NCBI RefSeq assembly: GCF_002796985.1
Contig: NZ_PEKX01000018.1
Location: 287,231 to 351,230 of the forward strand
Direction: 5' to 3'
Length of the DNA: 64,000 nucleotides
From: Pseudomonas sp.
Lineage (GTDB): Bacteria > Pseudomonadota > Gammaproteobacteria > Pseudomonadales > Pseudomonadaceae
Shown: in pieces, positions 16,592 to 26,032 of the stretch
How positions within the stretch are numbered: position 1 is the first letter of the stretch
Layout: every line of letters begins with the position of its first letter
Notes under the pieces: model-generated
Database searches by the model: none
What the model was told of the DNA's origin: nothing
What the model saw: the letters and a program-made list of their open reading frames with translations, nothing else
Translations under genes and position numbers: made by a program

Positions 16592-17953
16592 CTAATCCAC
16601 CGGCACCCGCCCCTCGTCGCGCTCGCGGCGATTGCGGCGCAGCTGGCGCAGGCGGCGGATCACGTAGTTCAGGTGCAGGTGCAGTTCGTACAGCTCGTTG
16701 TAGTAGGACAGCGGCACCTCGACCTTGGCCAGCTCGGCCTCCAGTTGTTCCAGGCGTTCGATCTCGCTGCTCAGCTCGGCGCTGCCGGTGCGTTCGTCCA
16801 GGCGCCGGTCGATCTCGCGCAGGTAGCGGTACCAGCGGTAGATGCGCGCACGGATGCGCCAGCGGTACAGCGGGCCGATGGACTTGAGCAGCGGGATGAG
16901 GATGGCGATGAAGGGGATCAGCAGGATGATGTAGCGGTCCGCCAGCGAGGCAATGCGGAACGGCAGGAAGCGTTGCAGCAGCGGCGGGCCGCTCTTGTAG
17001 TAGCGCTCGGCGTCTTCCTGCAGGGCCAGGGTGCGTGGCTCGGCGCTGGGGAAGGCGCCGGCCGCATCCAGCAGGGTGCCGCTCTTCATCACGGCGCGCG
17101 CAGCTTCGAGGATCAGCGGAGTGAGCGCCGGGTGGAAGTCGCCGTTGACCACCAGGGTGGCAACCGGCGAGAGCGTGGCGAGGTCCTGGTCCGGGACGTT
17201 CTGCGCCAGGTTCAGCAGGCCCTCGCTGACGTCCACACGCTTGAGGAAGGGAATTCGCGCCTCGTAGGCGTGTGCGCGGCGAAAACCGGTGAGCTTGAGC
17301 TCGGGGCTGGCGGCCAGGCGCTGCACCAGCGGGTTTTCTGCCGGGCCGACGAAGAAGGCGGCGTCCAGCTCACCGGCCAGTAACTGATTGGCCACCGCGT
17401 TGCCGCCGTGCGCCTGCCAGCCGGCGGGCAGGGGCTCGGTGGGAATCTCGTTGGCCTTGAGGATGGCCTCGGTCACCGCTTCGGTGCCGCTACCCGCGCT
17501 GCCGATGGCCACGCGCAGGGCGAGCAGGTCGGCCAGGCGGTCGATCTTCGCCTCGCGGCGCTGGAACAGCCACAGCGGCTCCTGGAACACTGCACCGAGG
17601 GTCTGCAGTTGTGCGCGTTGCTTGGGTTCCAGTTGCTGCTCCTGGCCGCTCTGCACCAGGGCCAGGTCCACGCCGCTATTGCCGTCCAGCAGCTTGCCGA
17701 GGTTGTCCCTGGAGCCCGCGGTACGCACCAGCCGCAGGTCGAAGCCCTGCTTGGCCAGCTCCTCCTTCAACCGCTGACCGAACACCGCGTAGCCGCCACT
17801 CGGCGCGCCGGTGGCGAGGGTAGCGCTCATTGGCGGTGGTGGGGCGACGAAGTAGAAAACCGCGGCGACCAGCACGGCCAGTACCGGCACCAGCCAGAGG
17901 TTGGCGCGCACCAGGATGGCCAGATCCTTGAGCATGTTGAGCAGACGTTGCAT
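16592..17953 (-). CDS. TAXI-family TRAP transporter solute-binding protein, membrane anchored
   Basis: A 453-residue protein. One N-terminal membrane segment (about 20-37) leads into a periplasmic TAXI-type binding domain (about 40-310, with LATGAPSGGYAVFGQRL at its start). A second membrane segment follows at about 330-355, then a charged, coiled-coil-prone cytosolic tail rich in Arg and Glu. TAXI proteins bind ligands for TRAP transporters, but no TRAP permease gene is adjacent. The second membrane anchor and tail suggest a signalling or structural role instead. Ligand unknown. Confidence 0.85.
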   Translation of the reverse strand: MQRLLNMLKDLAILVRANLWLVPVLAVLVAAVFYFVAPPPPMSATLATGAPSGGYAVFGQRLKEELAKQGFDLRLVRTAGSRDNLGKLLDGNSGVDLALVQSGQEQQLEPKQRAQLQTLGAVFQEPLWLFQRREAKIDRLADLLALRVAIGSAGSGTEAVTEAILKANEIPTEPLPAGWQAHGGNAVANQLLAGELDAAFFVGPAENPLVQRLAASPELKLTGFRRAHAYEARIPFLKRVDVSEGLLNLAQNVPDQDLATLSPVATLVVNGDFHPALTPLILEAARAVMKSGTLLDAAGAFPSAEPRTLALQEDAERYYKSGPPLLQRFLPFRIASLADRYIILLIPFIAILIPLLKSIGPLYRWRIRARIYRWYRYLREIDRRLDERTGSAELSSEIERLEQLEAELAKVEVPLSYYNELYELHLHLNYVIRRLRQLRRNRRERDEGRVPVD

Positions 17954-18120
17954 GGCGTTCCCTCGAAGTGCCTTTCCAGAAACCTTAGCGGTTCATCATC
18001 GACCGGGAGGTTTTGCAGGGGTTCACCAGGGACGATCGCGGAGAAAATTTTGCGTGTAATAAATGTGAAATTTTCGTTAAATGCGTGCCATCAAAATGAT
18101 GTCTCAGACGTATCGGTGTC

Positions 18121-18951
18121 ATGCTTTTCAGACCACAACGGAAGCGGTTTCCCCACACCCTCAGGGACGGTGACTTGACGCTGCATGCCGGCGCCACTGC
18201 ATCCCCGAGCACGCTGGCCGGGATTGCCGAGTTGATTCGCCAGCGCGATGAAGCACGGCGCATCGTCGGCTGCGTTCAGGGAAATGGCGCGCTGTCTTTC
18301 GTCAAGGTCAACCGGGTCGACGGGCTTCGCCGCAAGGTCCGCTTGCTACTTGGCCGCCAGCGCCGGCAGGCGGGATTCGACTGGATGGTCGCGGAGCTGC
18401 TCAACACGGCTGAAGCCAGCGCCCGCAATGCCCCGGTTCCGGCCGTGCATGGATTCGGCTATCGCAAGCGGCGCTATGGGCTGATCAACGAGTTGTTCCT
18501 GCTCACCGAGTTTCTCGACGGTTATGTCGATGGCCTGCAGGCTCTGGAGCAGGGCCGGCTGTCTGCCGTGCAATTGCTGACGCAAGCCCTCGACCTCATC
18601 GGTCAACTGCACACCCGGCAGATCGCCCACCTGGACCTGTGGCTGGGCAACGTCATGGTCCACACCAGCGGCCAGCAGCCCAAGGTCATCGACCTGGAGA
18701 ACTGTTACATCGGCCCGCTGCCGCATTTTGCCGCCGTGCTCGGTTTCCAGTTCGGTTTTCTCTACTACTACCGGGCGCAGCAATACATTGATGAAGTGCG
18801 CTTCGATCAACTGGTGGAAGCTGCACTGGTGCAGTATCCACGGCTGGATCGCGCAGCCTTCGTCGATATCTACCAGCGTGCCAAGCACCAGCACGTCGGC
18901 CGCAAAGAGCGCCATCAGTTGGTCAGCCACGGGCGCTTCGTCGCCGACTGA
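18121..18951 (+). CDS. InaA-like lipopolysaccharide kinase-family protein
   Basis: A 276-residue kinase-fold protein of the InaA/Kdo-kinase group. The catalytic loop reads HLDLWLGNVMV (HxDxxxxN, near 180), and the metal-binding DFG-equivalent is VIDLEN (near 195). The upstream Lys (SFVKVNRVDG) fits the ATP-anchoring position. Relatives are acid-inducible InaA or LPS-core kinases; the substrate is unknown. The 167 bp upstream are AT-rich for this genome. It precedes sbcD by 60 bp on the same strand but need not share its operon. Confidence 0.82.
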   Translation: MLFRPQRKRFPHTLRDGDLTLHAGATASPSTLAGIAELIRQRDEARRIVGCVQGNGALSFVKVNRVDGLRRKVRLLLGRQRRQAGFDWMVAELLNTAEASARNAPVPAVHGFGYRKRRYGLINELFLLTEFLDGYVDGLQALEQGRLSAVQLLTQALDLIGQLHTRQIAHLDLWLGNVMVHTSGQQPKVIDLENCYIGPLPHFAAVLGFQFGFLYYYRAQQYIDEVRFDQLVEAALVQYPRLDRAAFVDIYQRAKHQHVGRKERHQLVSHGRFVAD

Positions 18952-19011
18952 AAGCGCTGGCGCAAACCGCTATCATCGCAAGCCTCGAAACACGGCTGCG
19001 GACTTCACGGC

Positions 19012-20232
19012 ATGCGCATTCTCCACACCTCCGACTGGCACCTGGGCCAGCATTTCATGGGCAAGAGCCGCGAGGCCGAGCACCAGGCGTTCTGCGCCTG
19101 GCTGGTCGAACAGGTGCGCGAGCAGGCCGTGGACGCGGTGATCATCGCCGGCGACGTGTTCGATACCGGTGCGCCGCCCAGCTATGCCCGCGAGCAGTAC
19201 AACCGCTTCATCGTCGAGCTGCGCGACACCGGCGCGCGCCTGGTGGTGCTGGGCGGCAACCATGACTCGGTGGCGATGCTGGAGGAGTCTCGCGACCTGC
19301 TGGCCTGCCTGGATACACAGGTGATCGCCGCCGTCGGCACGGACCTCGACCGCCAGTTGCTGGTGCTGCCGCAACGCGATGGCCAGCCCGGCGCCATCCT
19401 CTGCGCGATCCCCTTCATCCGTCCGCGCGATGTGCTCACCAGCCAGGCCGGGCAGAGCGCGCAGGACAAGCAGCTGGCCTTGCAGCAGGCGATCCAGGCG
19501 CACTACCGCGAACTGTTCGAGCGTGCCGAGGCACAGCGCGAAATCCTTGGCCGGCATCTGCCAATCATCGCCACCGGCCACCTCACCACCGTCGGCGCCA
19601 GCGCCAGCGAATCGGTGCGGGAAATCTACGTCGGTACCCTGGAAGCCTTCCCCACCAGCGCTTTCCCGGCGGCGGACTACATCGCCCTCGGCCATATCCA
19701 CCGGCCACAGAAGGTTGGCGGGCTGGAGCACATCCGCTACAGCGGCTCGCCCATCGCGCTGAGCTTCGACGAGGCGACCCAGGGCAAGGAAGTGCTGCTG
19801 GTGGACCTGGATGACAGTGGCCTGCGCAGCGTCACCGCGCTGCCGGTGCCGTGTTTTCAGCCGCTGAAGTCGGTATCCGGCAGCCTTGCCGAGCTGCCCG
19901 CCGAACTGGCCCGCGCCGCCGGCGAAGGCAGCGCGGAGCAGCCGGTCTGGCTGGAAGTGATGGTGCATACCGATGACTACCTGAGCGACATCCAGCTGCG
20001 CGTCGAGAAGCTCTGCGAGGAGCTGCCGGTGATCGTCCTGCGCACCCGCCGCGAGCGCGGCACCGCGCAGGCGGCGCTGTTCAGCGAGAACAAGGAAACC
20101 CTCGACGAACTCAGCCCCGAAGACGTGTTCCGTCAGCGGCTGGACGCCGAGGACCTGGAGGCACCGCTGCGCGAGCGCCTGACCGGGCTCTACCGCCAGG
20201 TTGTCGCCGACTTGGAGGAGGAGCGCCCATGA
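19012..20232 (+). CDS. sbcD: Exonuclease subunit SbcD
   Basis: A 406-residue calcineurin-like phosphoesterase, the Mre11 homologue of bacteria. All five phosphoesterase motifs are seen: DWHLGQ (residue 8), GDVFDTG (about 47), GNHDS (about 83), TGHLTT (about 187) and GHIHRPQ (about 226). With SbcC it forms a Mn2+-dependent nuclease that opens hairpins, trims protein-blocked ends and cuts palindromes. The sbcC ATG overlaps its stop codon (ATGA), so the subunits are translationally coupled. Confidence 0.96.
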   Translation: MRILHTSDWHLGQHFMGKSREAEHQAFCAWLVEQVREQAVDAVIIAGDVFDTGAPPSYAREQYNRFIVELRDTGARLVVLGGNHDSVAMLEESRDLLACLDTQVIAAVGTDLDRQLLVLPQRDGQPGAILCAIPFIRPRDVLTSQAGQSAQDKQLALQQAIQAHYRELFERAEAQREILGRHLPIIATGHLTTVGASASESVREIYVGTLEAFPTSAFPAADYIALGHIHRPQKVGGLEHIRYSGSPIALSFDEATQGKEVLLVDLDDSGLRSVTALPVPCFQPLKSVSGSLAELPAELARAAGEGSAEQPVWLEVMVHTDDYLSDIQLRVEKLCEELPVIVLRTRRERGTAQAALFSENKETLDELSPEDVFRQRLDAEDLEAPLRERLTGLYRQVVADLEEERP

Positions 20233-23200
20233 GAATCCTCAGCCTGCGCCTGAAGAACCTCAACTCGCTCAAGGGCGAATGGAAGATCGACTTCACCGCC
20301 GAGCCCTTCGCCGGCAACGGCCTGTTCGCCATCACCGGGCCGACCGGGGCGGGCAAGACCACGTTGCTCGATGCCATCTGCCTCGCGCTGTACCACCGCA
20401 CACCGCGCATGAGCGTGCTGTCGCAGAGCGGCAACGAGCTGATGACCCGCCATACCGCCGACTGCCTCGCCGAAGTGGAATTCGAGGTGAAGGGCCAGCC
20501 TTACCGCGCCTTCTGGAGCCAGCGCCGCGCCCGTGACAAGGCCGAAGGTGCGTTGCAGGCACCGAAGGTGGAACTGGTGAGCATCGACCGCGCCACCGGC
20601 GAAGGGCAGATTCTCACCGACAAGATCAACGACAAGCTCAAGCAGACCGAGACGCTCACGGGGCTCGACTTCGAGCGCTTCACCAAATCCATGCTGCTGG
20701 CCCAGGGCGGTTTCGCCGCCTTCCTCGAAGCCAACGCCAACCAGCGCGCGGAGCTGCTGGAAGAACTCACCGGCACGGAAATCTACGGGTTGATTTCCCA
20801 GCGTGTATTCGAGCGCACCCGTGAAGTGCGCGGGGCGCTGGACCAGTTGCGTGCACGTGCGGATGGCTTTGAATTGCTCAGCGCCGAACAGCGTGGCGAA
20901 CTGGAACAGCAGGGCCGCGACGCCGCCGTGCAGGAAACCGCCTTGCAAGCTCAGCACGCGGCCGTTCAGGCACAACGCCGCTGGCGCGAAGACCTGACCC
21001 GCGCGCAGCAGCAGGTCGAGCAGGCTGTCTTGAAGGAAAGCAGCGCGCGCCAGGCGCTGGAGCAGGCGCAACCTGGTCTGCAGCGTTTGGCCGACAGCGA
21101 GCCCGCTGCGCGATTGCAACCGTTGCACCAGGCCTGGCGCAGCAGCCACGAGAGCGCCGAACAGGGCCGCGCGGCGCTGGAGGACAACCGCACACAGCAG
21201 GCGTCCAACCGTGAGGCAGTCGCCCAGGCTCTGTGGGCCGCCAGCCAATACGCGCAGCAGGCACAGGCTGCACGCGAGGGCGACTACAAGGCTGTCAGCG
21301 AACAACGCCAGGAGCTGCAGGCTCGCCTGGCGCAGCATCCGCAGCGCGCCAAGCTGGGTGAGTTGCTCGGCGGTTGGCGCGCGCAATTCACCCAGCGCTC
21401 GCGCCTGGCCCAGGCCATTGCTGATTTGCAGCAGCAGGCGCATGCAGCCGACCAGGCACTGCAGGCAGCGACCGCGCAGCGCCAGACGCTGCAGGGCAAC
21501 GTCACCGTCATGCAGCAGCAGTTCGACTCGGCCGGCGCGCAGGAGCGCCAGCATCAGCAGCAGCTCGATGCCTTGCTGGGCGGCGCGACCGAAAGCGGGC
21601 TGCGTGAGCGTCTGCAGCAGGCACAACAGCAAAGCCGTGGGCTCGACCGTCTGGAGCAACTGGCCCAGGCCCGCACCCAGGCTGCTGCGCAGCTGGCACG
21701 CTGGCAGCCCGAACTGGATGCGCTGCGCCAGAAAAAAGCCGAGCGCGACACGGCCATCGTCGCGCTGCGCGAGCGTTATCAGGCGACCAAGCAACAGGTT
21801 GCCGACAAGGAAAAACTCCTCCAGCAGGAGCAGCGCATTCACCAGCTGGAGCACCTGCGCGCGCAGTTACAGCCCGGCGAGGCGTGCCCGTTGTGTGGCT
21901 CGCCGGAACACCCGGCAGTTGCGGCTTACCAGGAGCTGGACGTGTCCTCCACGCAGGCGGCGCTGGAGCAGGCGCGCCAGCAACTGGCCGAGCTGGAAGG
22001 CCAGGGCATCGCCCTGCGTGGCGAGCTGGCCGAACTGGATGCGCAATTGCAGCAGGGGCAGCGTCAGCTGGACGAAGCCCAGGCCGCATTGGCGCAGCAT
22101 CAGCAGGCTTGGCAGCAACAGTGTGAATCGCAGGGGCTGGCGCTGGCGGATGACCAGCAGCTCAGCGCCGAGCGCGAGCGCCAGGAAACTTCGCTGGTTG
22201 CCTTGCAGCAACAATTGAAGGCGCTGGAAGAACTCCGTGTTCGGCTCCAACAGGCGCAGCAGCAACGCCAGCGCGCTGAACGCGATCACGCCGAAGCCGT
22301 GCAGCAACTGGCACTGTTCGACCAGCAGCAGACCCACGAACGCCAGCGCCAGGAGGAGCGTGCGCAACAGCTTGCGATCCAGCGCGCGGACCTGCAACAG
22401 CAGGAGCAGACGCTGGCCTGCGCACTGGGCGAGCTGGGCTACGAGGTACCGGAGGACGGCGAGCAGTGGCTCACTGAACGCACGCTGGAGTGGCAGCAGT
22501 GGCAACAGGACCAGCAGCGCGGCCAGGAACTGGCCGTTGCCGAGCGTGACGCCGAACAGGCTGCCCGCGCGGCGCAGCAAGTCGTCGGGCAATGGCAGCA
22601 ACGTTGGCAGGCGGCCAGCTTCGAGCCACGGGAGCCGCTGGCGCTCCAGCGCGAACCACAACCGGCATTGATACAGGTTGAAGAGCAACTGGCTGCCGCG
22701 CAGCGCCAGGCCGATGCCCTGCAGGGCCGCGAGCAGTCGCTGGTGGAACGCCTGGAGCAGGAGCGGGCGCGCCTCGCGGAGCATCTGGCGAGCTGGCAGC
22801 AGGCGTTGTCGGCGAGCCCCTTCGCCGACGAGACGAGCTATCTCGCCGCGCTGCTCGACGATACCCAGCGCAGCGAACTCGGCCAACTGCGCCAGCGTCT
22901 GGAAACGGCCATCACCGAGGCCGTTACCCTGCGCGCGGCTGCGACGCGGGATGTCGAGCGCTTGCAGGCCGAACCCCACGGCGAGCAACCGCTGGAGGAG
23001 CTCGACCAGCAGTTGCAGGCACTCGCCGCGCAGCTGCGCGAGCTCGGCCAGCGCCAGGGCGAGATTCGCGCCCAGTTGCAGGGCGACGACAACCGTCGCG
23101 CCAGCCAGCAGAGCCTGTTTGCCGAAATCGCCCGGCAGGAGGAGGAGCACGACCTCTGGCAGCGCCTCAACAGCCTGATCGGCGCTTCCGACGGCGCACG

Positions 23201-23693
23201 CTACCGACGCTTCGCCCAGGGCCTGACCCTCGATCACCTGGTGCACCTCGCCAACCGTCAGTTGCAGCGCCTGCACGGCCGCTACCAACTGGCGCGGCGC
23301 AGCGACGGTGAACTGGAACTGGAAGTGGTGGATACCTGGCAGGGCGACACCGCGCGTGACTGCAAGACGCTGTCCGGCGGCGAGAGCTTCCTGGTCAGCC
23401 TGGCGCTGGCGTTGGCGTTGTCCGACCTGGTGAGCCACAAGACCAGCATCGATTCGCTGTTCCTCGACGAAGGTTTCGGCACCCTCGATGGCGAGACCCT
23501 GGAGGTCGCACTGGATGCTCTCGACAGTCTCAACGCCACGGGCAAGACCATCGGCGTGATCAGCCACGTCGAAGCGCTGAAGGAGCGCATTCCGGTGCAG
23601 CTCAAGGTGCACAAGGGCGTTGGCATGGGTTACAGCCAGCTCGATTCCCGGTTCCGTTTCAGTCCGGAGCGCGTCAACTCGGAGAAGGCCTGA
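20229..23693 (+). CDS. sbcC: Exonuclease subunit SbcC (SMC-like ATPase)
   Basis: A 1154-residue Rad50-like ATPase. The N-terminal head has Walker A GPTGAGKTTLLD near residue 37. Two very Gln- and Arg-rich coiled-coil arms follow. The zinc hook CPLC lies near residue 553, close to the centre. The C-terminal head has the ABC signature LSGGESF near 1052 and Walker B LFLDEGFGTLD near 1080. It is somewhat longer than E. coli SbcC (1048), mostly in the coils. It overlaps sbcD by 4 bp and the following acetyltransferase gene by 1 bp. Confidence 0.96.
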   Translation: MRILSLRLKNLNSLKGEWKIDFTAEPFAGNGLFAITGPTGAGKTTLLDAICLALYHRTPRMSVLSQSGNELMTRHTADCLAEVEFEVKGQPYRAFWSQRRARDKAEGALQAPKVELVSIDRATGEGQILTDKINDKLKQTETLTGLDFERFTKSMLLAQGGFAAFLEANANQRAELLEELTGTEIYGLISQRVFERTREVRGALDQLRARADGFELLSAEQRGELEQQGRDAAVQETALQAQHAAVQAQRRWREDLTRAQQQVEQAVLKESSARQALEQAQPGLQRLADSEPAARLQPLHQAWRSSHESAEQGRAALEDNRTQQASNREAVAQALWAASQYAQQAQAAREGDYKAVSEQRQELQARLAQHPQRAKLGELLGGWRAQFTQRSRLAQAIADLQQQAHAADQALQAATAQRQTLQGNVTVMQQQFDSAGAQERQHQQQLDALLGGATESGLRERLQQAQQQSRGLDRLEQLAQARTQAAAQLARWQPELDALRQKKAERDTAIVALRERYQATKQQVADKEKLLQQEQRIHQLEHLRAQLQPGEACPLCGSPEHPAVAAYQELDVSSTQAALEQARQQLAELEGQGIALRGELAELDAQLQQGQRQLDEAQAALAQHQQAWQQQCESQGLALADDQQLSAERERQETSLVALQQQLKALEELRVRLQQAQQQRQRAERDHAEAVQQLALFDQQQTHERQRQEERAQQLAIQRADLQQQEQTLACALGELGYEVPEDGEQWLTERTLEWQQWQQDQQRGQELAVAERDAEQAARAAQQVVGQWQQRWQAASFEPREPLALQREPQPALIQVEEQLAAAQRQADALQGREQSLVERLEQERARLAEHLASWQQALSASPFADETSYLAALLDDTQRSELGQLRQRLETAITEAVTLRAAATRDVERLQAEPHGEQPLEELDQQLQALAAQLRELGQRQGEIRAQLQGDDNRRASQQSLFAEIARQEEEHDLWQRLNSLIGASDGARYRRFAQGLTLDHLVHLANRQLQRLHGRYQLARRSDGELELEVVDTWQGDTARDCKTLSGGESFLVSLALALALSDLVSHKTSIDSLFLDEGFGTLDGETLEVALDALDSLNATGKTIGVISHVEALKERIPVQLKVHKGVGMGYSQLDSRFRFSPERVNSEKA

Positions 23694-24148
23694 TGGACAT
23701 GCAGGTACGGCACTGCGAAGCGAGTGATCTGGCCGACTGGATTGACCTGCGCCTGCAACTCTGGCCGGGCGATCACGCGGAGGAATTCTTTGTAGAGGCG
23801 CGCGACATTCTTGAGCAGTCGCAACGCTTCGGTGCCTGGCTTGCCCGCGACGAACAGGGCCGGGCGCTCGGGCTGGCGGAGGCCTCGGTACGCAGTGATT
23901 ACGTGAATGGCACGCAAGGGTCGCCGGTGCTGTTTCTCGAAGGCATCCATGTGCGCGAGGACTCCCGCCGGCAAGGCGTAGCGCGGGCTCTGGTCAGCGC
24001 GGTGCAGTCCTGGGGTATCGCTCGCGGCTGCGCGGATTTCGCCTCTGACGCGGCGCTCGACAACTCAGTCAGTCACGCACTGCACCGTGCTTTGGGCTTC
24101 GTTGAAACCGAGCGCGTGGTGTACTTCCGCAAGTCGATCCACGATTGA
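23693..24148 (+). CDS. AAC(6')-I-like GNAT acetyltransferase
   Basis: A 151-residue GNAT protein that closely resembles chromosomal aminoglycoside 6'-N-acetyltransferases of the AAC(6')-Iy/Iaa group. Recognisable family blocks are RLQLWPGD near 20, EASVRSDYVNGTQGSPVLFLEGI in two parts, the acetyl-CoA site VREDSRRQGVARAL near 90, ASDAALDNSVSHALHRALGF and the end ETERVVYFRK. The expected reaction is acetyl transfer from acetyl-CoA to the 6'-amino group of aminoglycosides; actual resistance is untested. Its ATG overlaps the sbcC stop codon by one base, so it is translated with the sbcDC message. Confidence 0.85.
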   Translation: MDMQVRHCEASDLADWIDLRLQLWPGDHAEEFFVEARDILEQSQRFGAWLARDEQGRALGLAEASVRSDYVNGTQGSPVLFLEGIHVREDSRRQGVARALVSAVQSWGIARGCADFASDAALDNSVSHALHRALGFVETERVVYFRKSIHD

Positions 24149-24287
24149 TCCACATCAGCCGGAACGCGAGCGCGGCACTGCGGTCAACTTGCAATCGACG
24201 TCAGGCGAGATAGGCTCAAGACCGCGTAACTCAGCCGTATCTTGCCCGAGTCGGCAACCACGTGATCTTTCGTAGAGGTGATTTGTG

Positions 24288-24995
24288 ATGAAGAAATCCG
24301 CATCGGCTCCGAAGAAACCGGCAGCGGCCAAACCCGCCGCCAAGCCCGCCACGAAGCCGGCTGCGAAAGCGGCCGCCAAACCTGCCGCTAAACCCGCCGC
24401 AGCCAAAGCGGCCGCCAAGCCTGCTGCCAGCAAACCCGCTGCTGCCAAGACCGCTGCCGCCAAGCCCGCAACGGCCAAGGCAGTTCCGCGTCGTGCGCCT
24501 GCGCTGGCCACGCCCTCGGACCTGAGCAAGCTCGGCACCCGCGATCTCTCGGCGGCGCTCAATCGCCTGCTGGCGGATGTCTTCGCGCTCTATCTGAAAA
24601 CCAAGAACTTCCACTGGCATGTGAGCGGGCCGCACTTCCGCGACTACCACCTGCTGCTGGACGACCATGCCACCGAGATCTTCGCGATGACGGACGCCAT
24701 CGCCGAGCGCAACCGCAAGATCGGCGGCAACACCATCCGCTCCATCGGCCACATCTCGCGCCTCAAGCGCATCCTCGACAACGATGCCGAGTTCGTGCAG
24801 CCGCTGGACATGCTGGCCGAGCTGCAGGAGGACAACAAAACGCTGACCTCCTACATGCGTGAAGTGCACGATCTGTGTGATGAGTACCATGACATTGCGA
24901 CGGCAAGCCTGATCGAGAACTGGATCGACGAGACCGAGCAGCGCACCTGGTTCCTCTTCGAGACCAGCCGTCGTGGGGACAATACCGGGCACTGA
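24288..24995 (+). CDS. Dps-family ferritin with histone H1/AlgP-like N-terminal tail
   Basis: A two-part protein of 235 residues. Residues 1-65 are almost only Lys, Ala and Pro in KPAA-type repeats, like the tail of AlgP or eukaryotic H1. Residues 80-235 are a Dps/DNA-protecting ferritin: the ferroxidase region KTKNFHWHVSGPHFRDYH and DDHATEIFAMTDAIAER is intact. Dps 12-mers oxidise and store iron and, where a basic tail exists, bind and condense DNA. ATG 24288 follows AGAGGTG; GTG 24285 is the alternative. A terminator lies 24 nt after the stop. Confidence 0.9.
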   Translation: MKKSASAPKKPAAAKPAAKPATKPAAKAAAKPAAKPAAAKAAAKPAASKPAAAKTAAAKPATAKAVPRRAPALATPSDLSKLGTRDLSAALNRLLADVFALYLKTKNFHWHVSGPHFRDYHLLLDDHATEIFAMTDAIAERNRKIGGNTIRSIGHISRLKRILDNDAEFVQPLDMLAELQEDNKTLTSYMREVHDLCDEYHDIATASLIENWIDETEQRTWFLFETSRRGDNTGH

Positions 24996-25018
24996 TCCCG
25001 GTATTGGCAGCACTCCGT

Positions 25019-25053
25019 AACGCCGTGTCCCAGCCTGGGGCGCGGCGTTTTTC
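25019..25053 (+). terminator. Rho-independent terminator after the Dps-like gene
   Basis: AACGCCG (25019-25025) pairs with CGGCGTT (25043-25049), with more GC pairs inside the loop (CCCAG/CTGGGG), followed by a short T-run. Confidence 0.8.
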
Positions 25054-25199
25054 ATTCTGCTATCGGAGCGCGGAAGTCGGGGCGCGCCGGATGTCAATCG
25101 CGGACGGATTCCGCTCCTACCTGAAATTTCGTGCCAGGGCTGGGGTGAGGGGGGAAGCACAGGCACGGACTATCCAGAGGAAGACAGTTGCTCCTACGC

Positions 25200-26003
25200 T
25201 CAGGGTTTGCTTTGCCAGAAGGTGGAGAATTCCTCGAATGGATAGCGTGAGCCGTCGTAGCTGATCGTGGTGCGTACGGTCTTCGGTGCGCCGACAACGT
25301 CGCCTTCGTGCTCGCGCTGCACCTTCGCTGAGACGATCAGGTCCGCGAAGCCGTGATGGCTGGCGGTGCCCATCGACAGGGTGAGCTGCGAGCGCTCTAT
25401 CACCGTGCGCTCGTTGCTGCAGGTCTGGCCCTCCAGCGTCGTCCACTGCCGCAGGTAGGTGCGGAACACTTCCTTGAGCTTGTCGCCCTGCGGCGCGTAG
25501 AGGCTGAAGTCGTCGTAGGACCAGGCGTCCGGGCAGCTCGCGCCGCGCGCCACGCTGCCGACGATCAGGCCGAAGCCACGTACGTCGGGCGCCAGGCGAT
25601 AGCGCGCGGTGTCGAGCCACAGGCTGGAGCTGTCGATTTCCACCATGGCGTCCTCGCCGATGCTGTCGTCGATGCGCGTTACCAGCTTGCCGCTTGCCGT
25701 GTCGAGCTGGCCGACCAGCAGGTTCAGGTTGCGCTCGCCGGGTTCAGTCTTGTCGCCTGCTGTGCTGTAGGCGACGGCTACCACTTCGAGCTTCGGATCG
25801 TCCGGCCAGGGCTTGCAGGCGGCGGCCACCACCGGCGTGGCGGCGTCAGGCCCGGGCGCCTGCCAGCCCTGCTGGCCGAGCAGCCCGGCCAGGGTTTGCA
25901 GGGTGGCGTCGTCGCAAGGCTGTGCGGCGCGTTCCGCTGCGCCAGCGTTGCCGGCGGCAAGGGCCAGCAGCGCGGCGCAGGTCCATTTCCCTATGGGGTA
26001 CAT
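25200..26003 (-). CDS. Exported protein of unknown function
   Basis: A 267-residue protein with a signal peptide (residues 1-22, cut after NAGA-A). The mature part contains four Cys and no motif that I can assign. It reads as beta-rich (LEVVAVAYSTAGDK, GFGLIVGSVARGASC, TTISYDGSRYPF). Similar periplasmic proteins of unknown function occur in other pseudomonads. ATG 26003 is chosen because the signal peptide begins there; GGAG (GAAGGAGCACCCG before it) supports this. It follows the dienelactone hydrolase gene by 29 bp on the same strand, so they may be co-transcribed. Confidence 0.75.
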   Translation of the reverse strand: MYPIGKWTCAALLALAAGNAGAAERAAQPCDDATLQTLAGLLGQQGWQAPGPDAATPVVAAACKPWPDDPKLEVVAVAYSTAGDKTEPGERNLNLLVGQLDTASGKLVTRIDDSIGEDAMVEIDSSSLWLDTARYRLAPDVRGFGLIVGSVARGASCPDAWSYDDFSLYAPQGDKLKEVFRTYLRQWTTLEGQTCSNERTVIERSQLTLSMGTASHHGFADLIVSAKVQREHEGDVVGAPKTVRTTISYDGSRYPFEEFSTFWQSKP

Positions 26004-26032
26004 CGGGTGCTCCTTGGGTTCTTCGAGGGGGA

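Noticed and set aside
20190..23612. Two long Leu-rich minus-strand open frames opposite sbcC
   Set aside because: They mirror the Gln- and Arg-rich coiled coil of SbcC. No start signals and no recognised domain.
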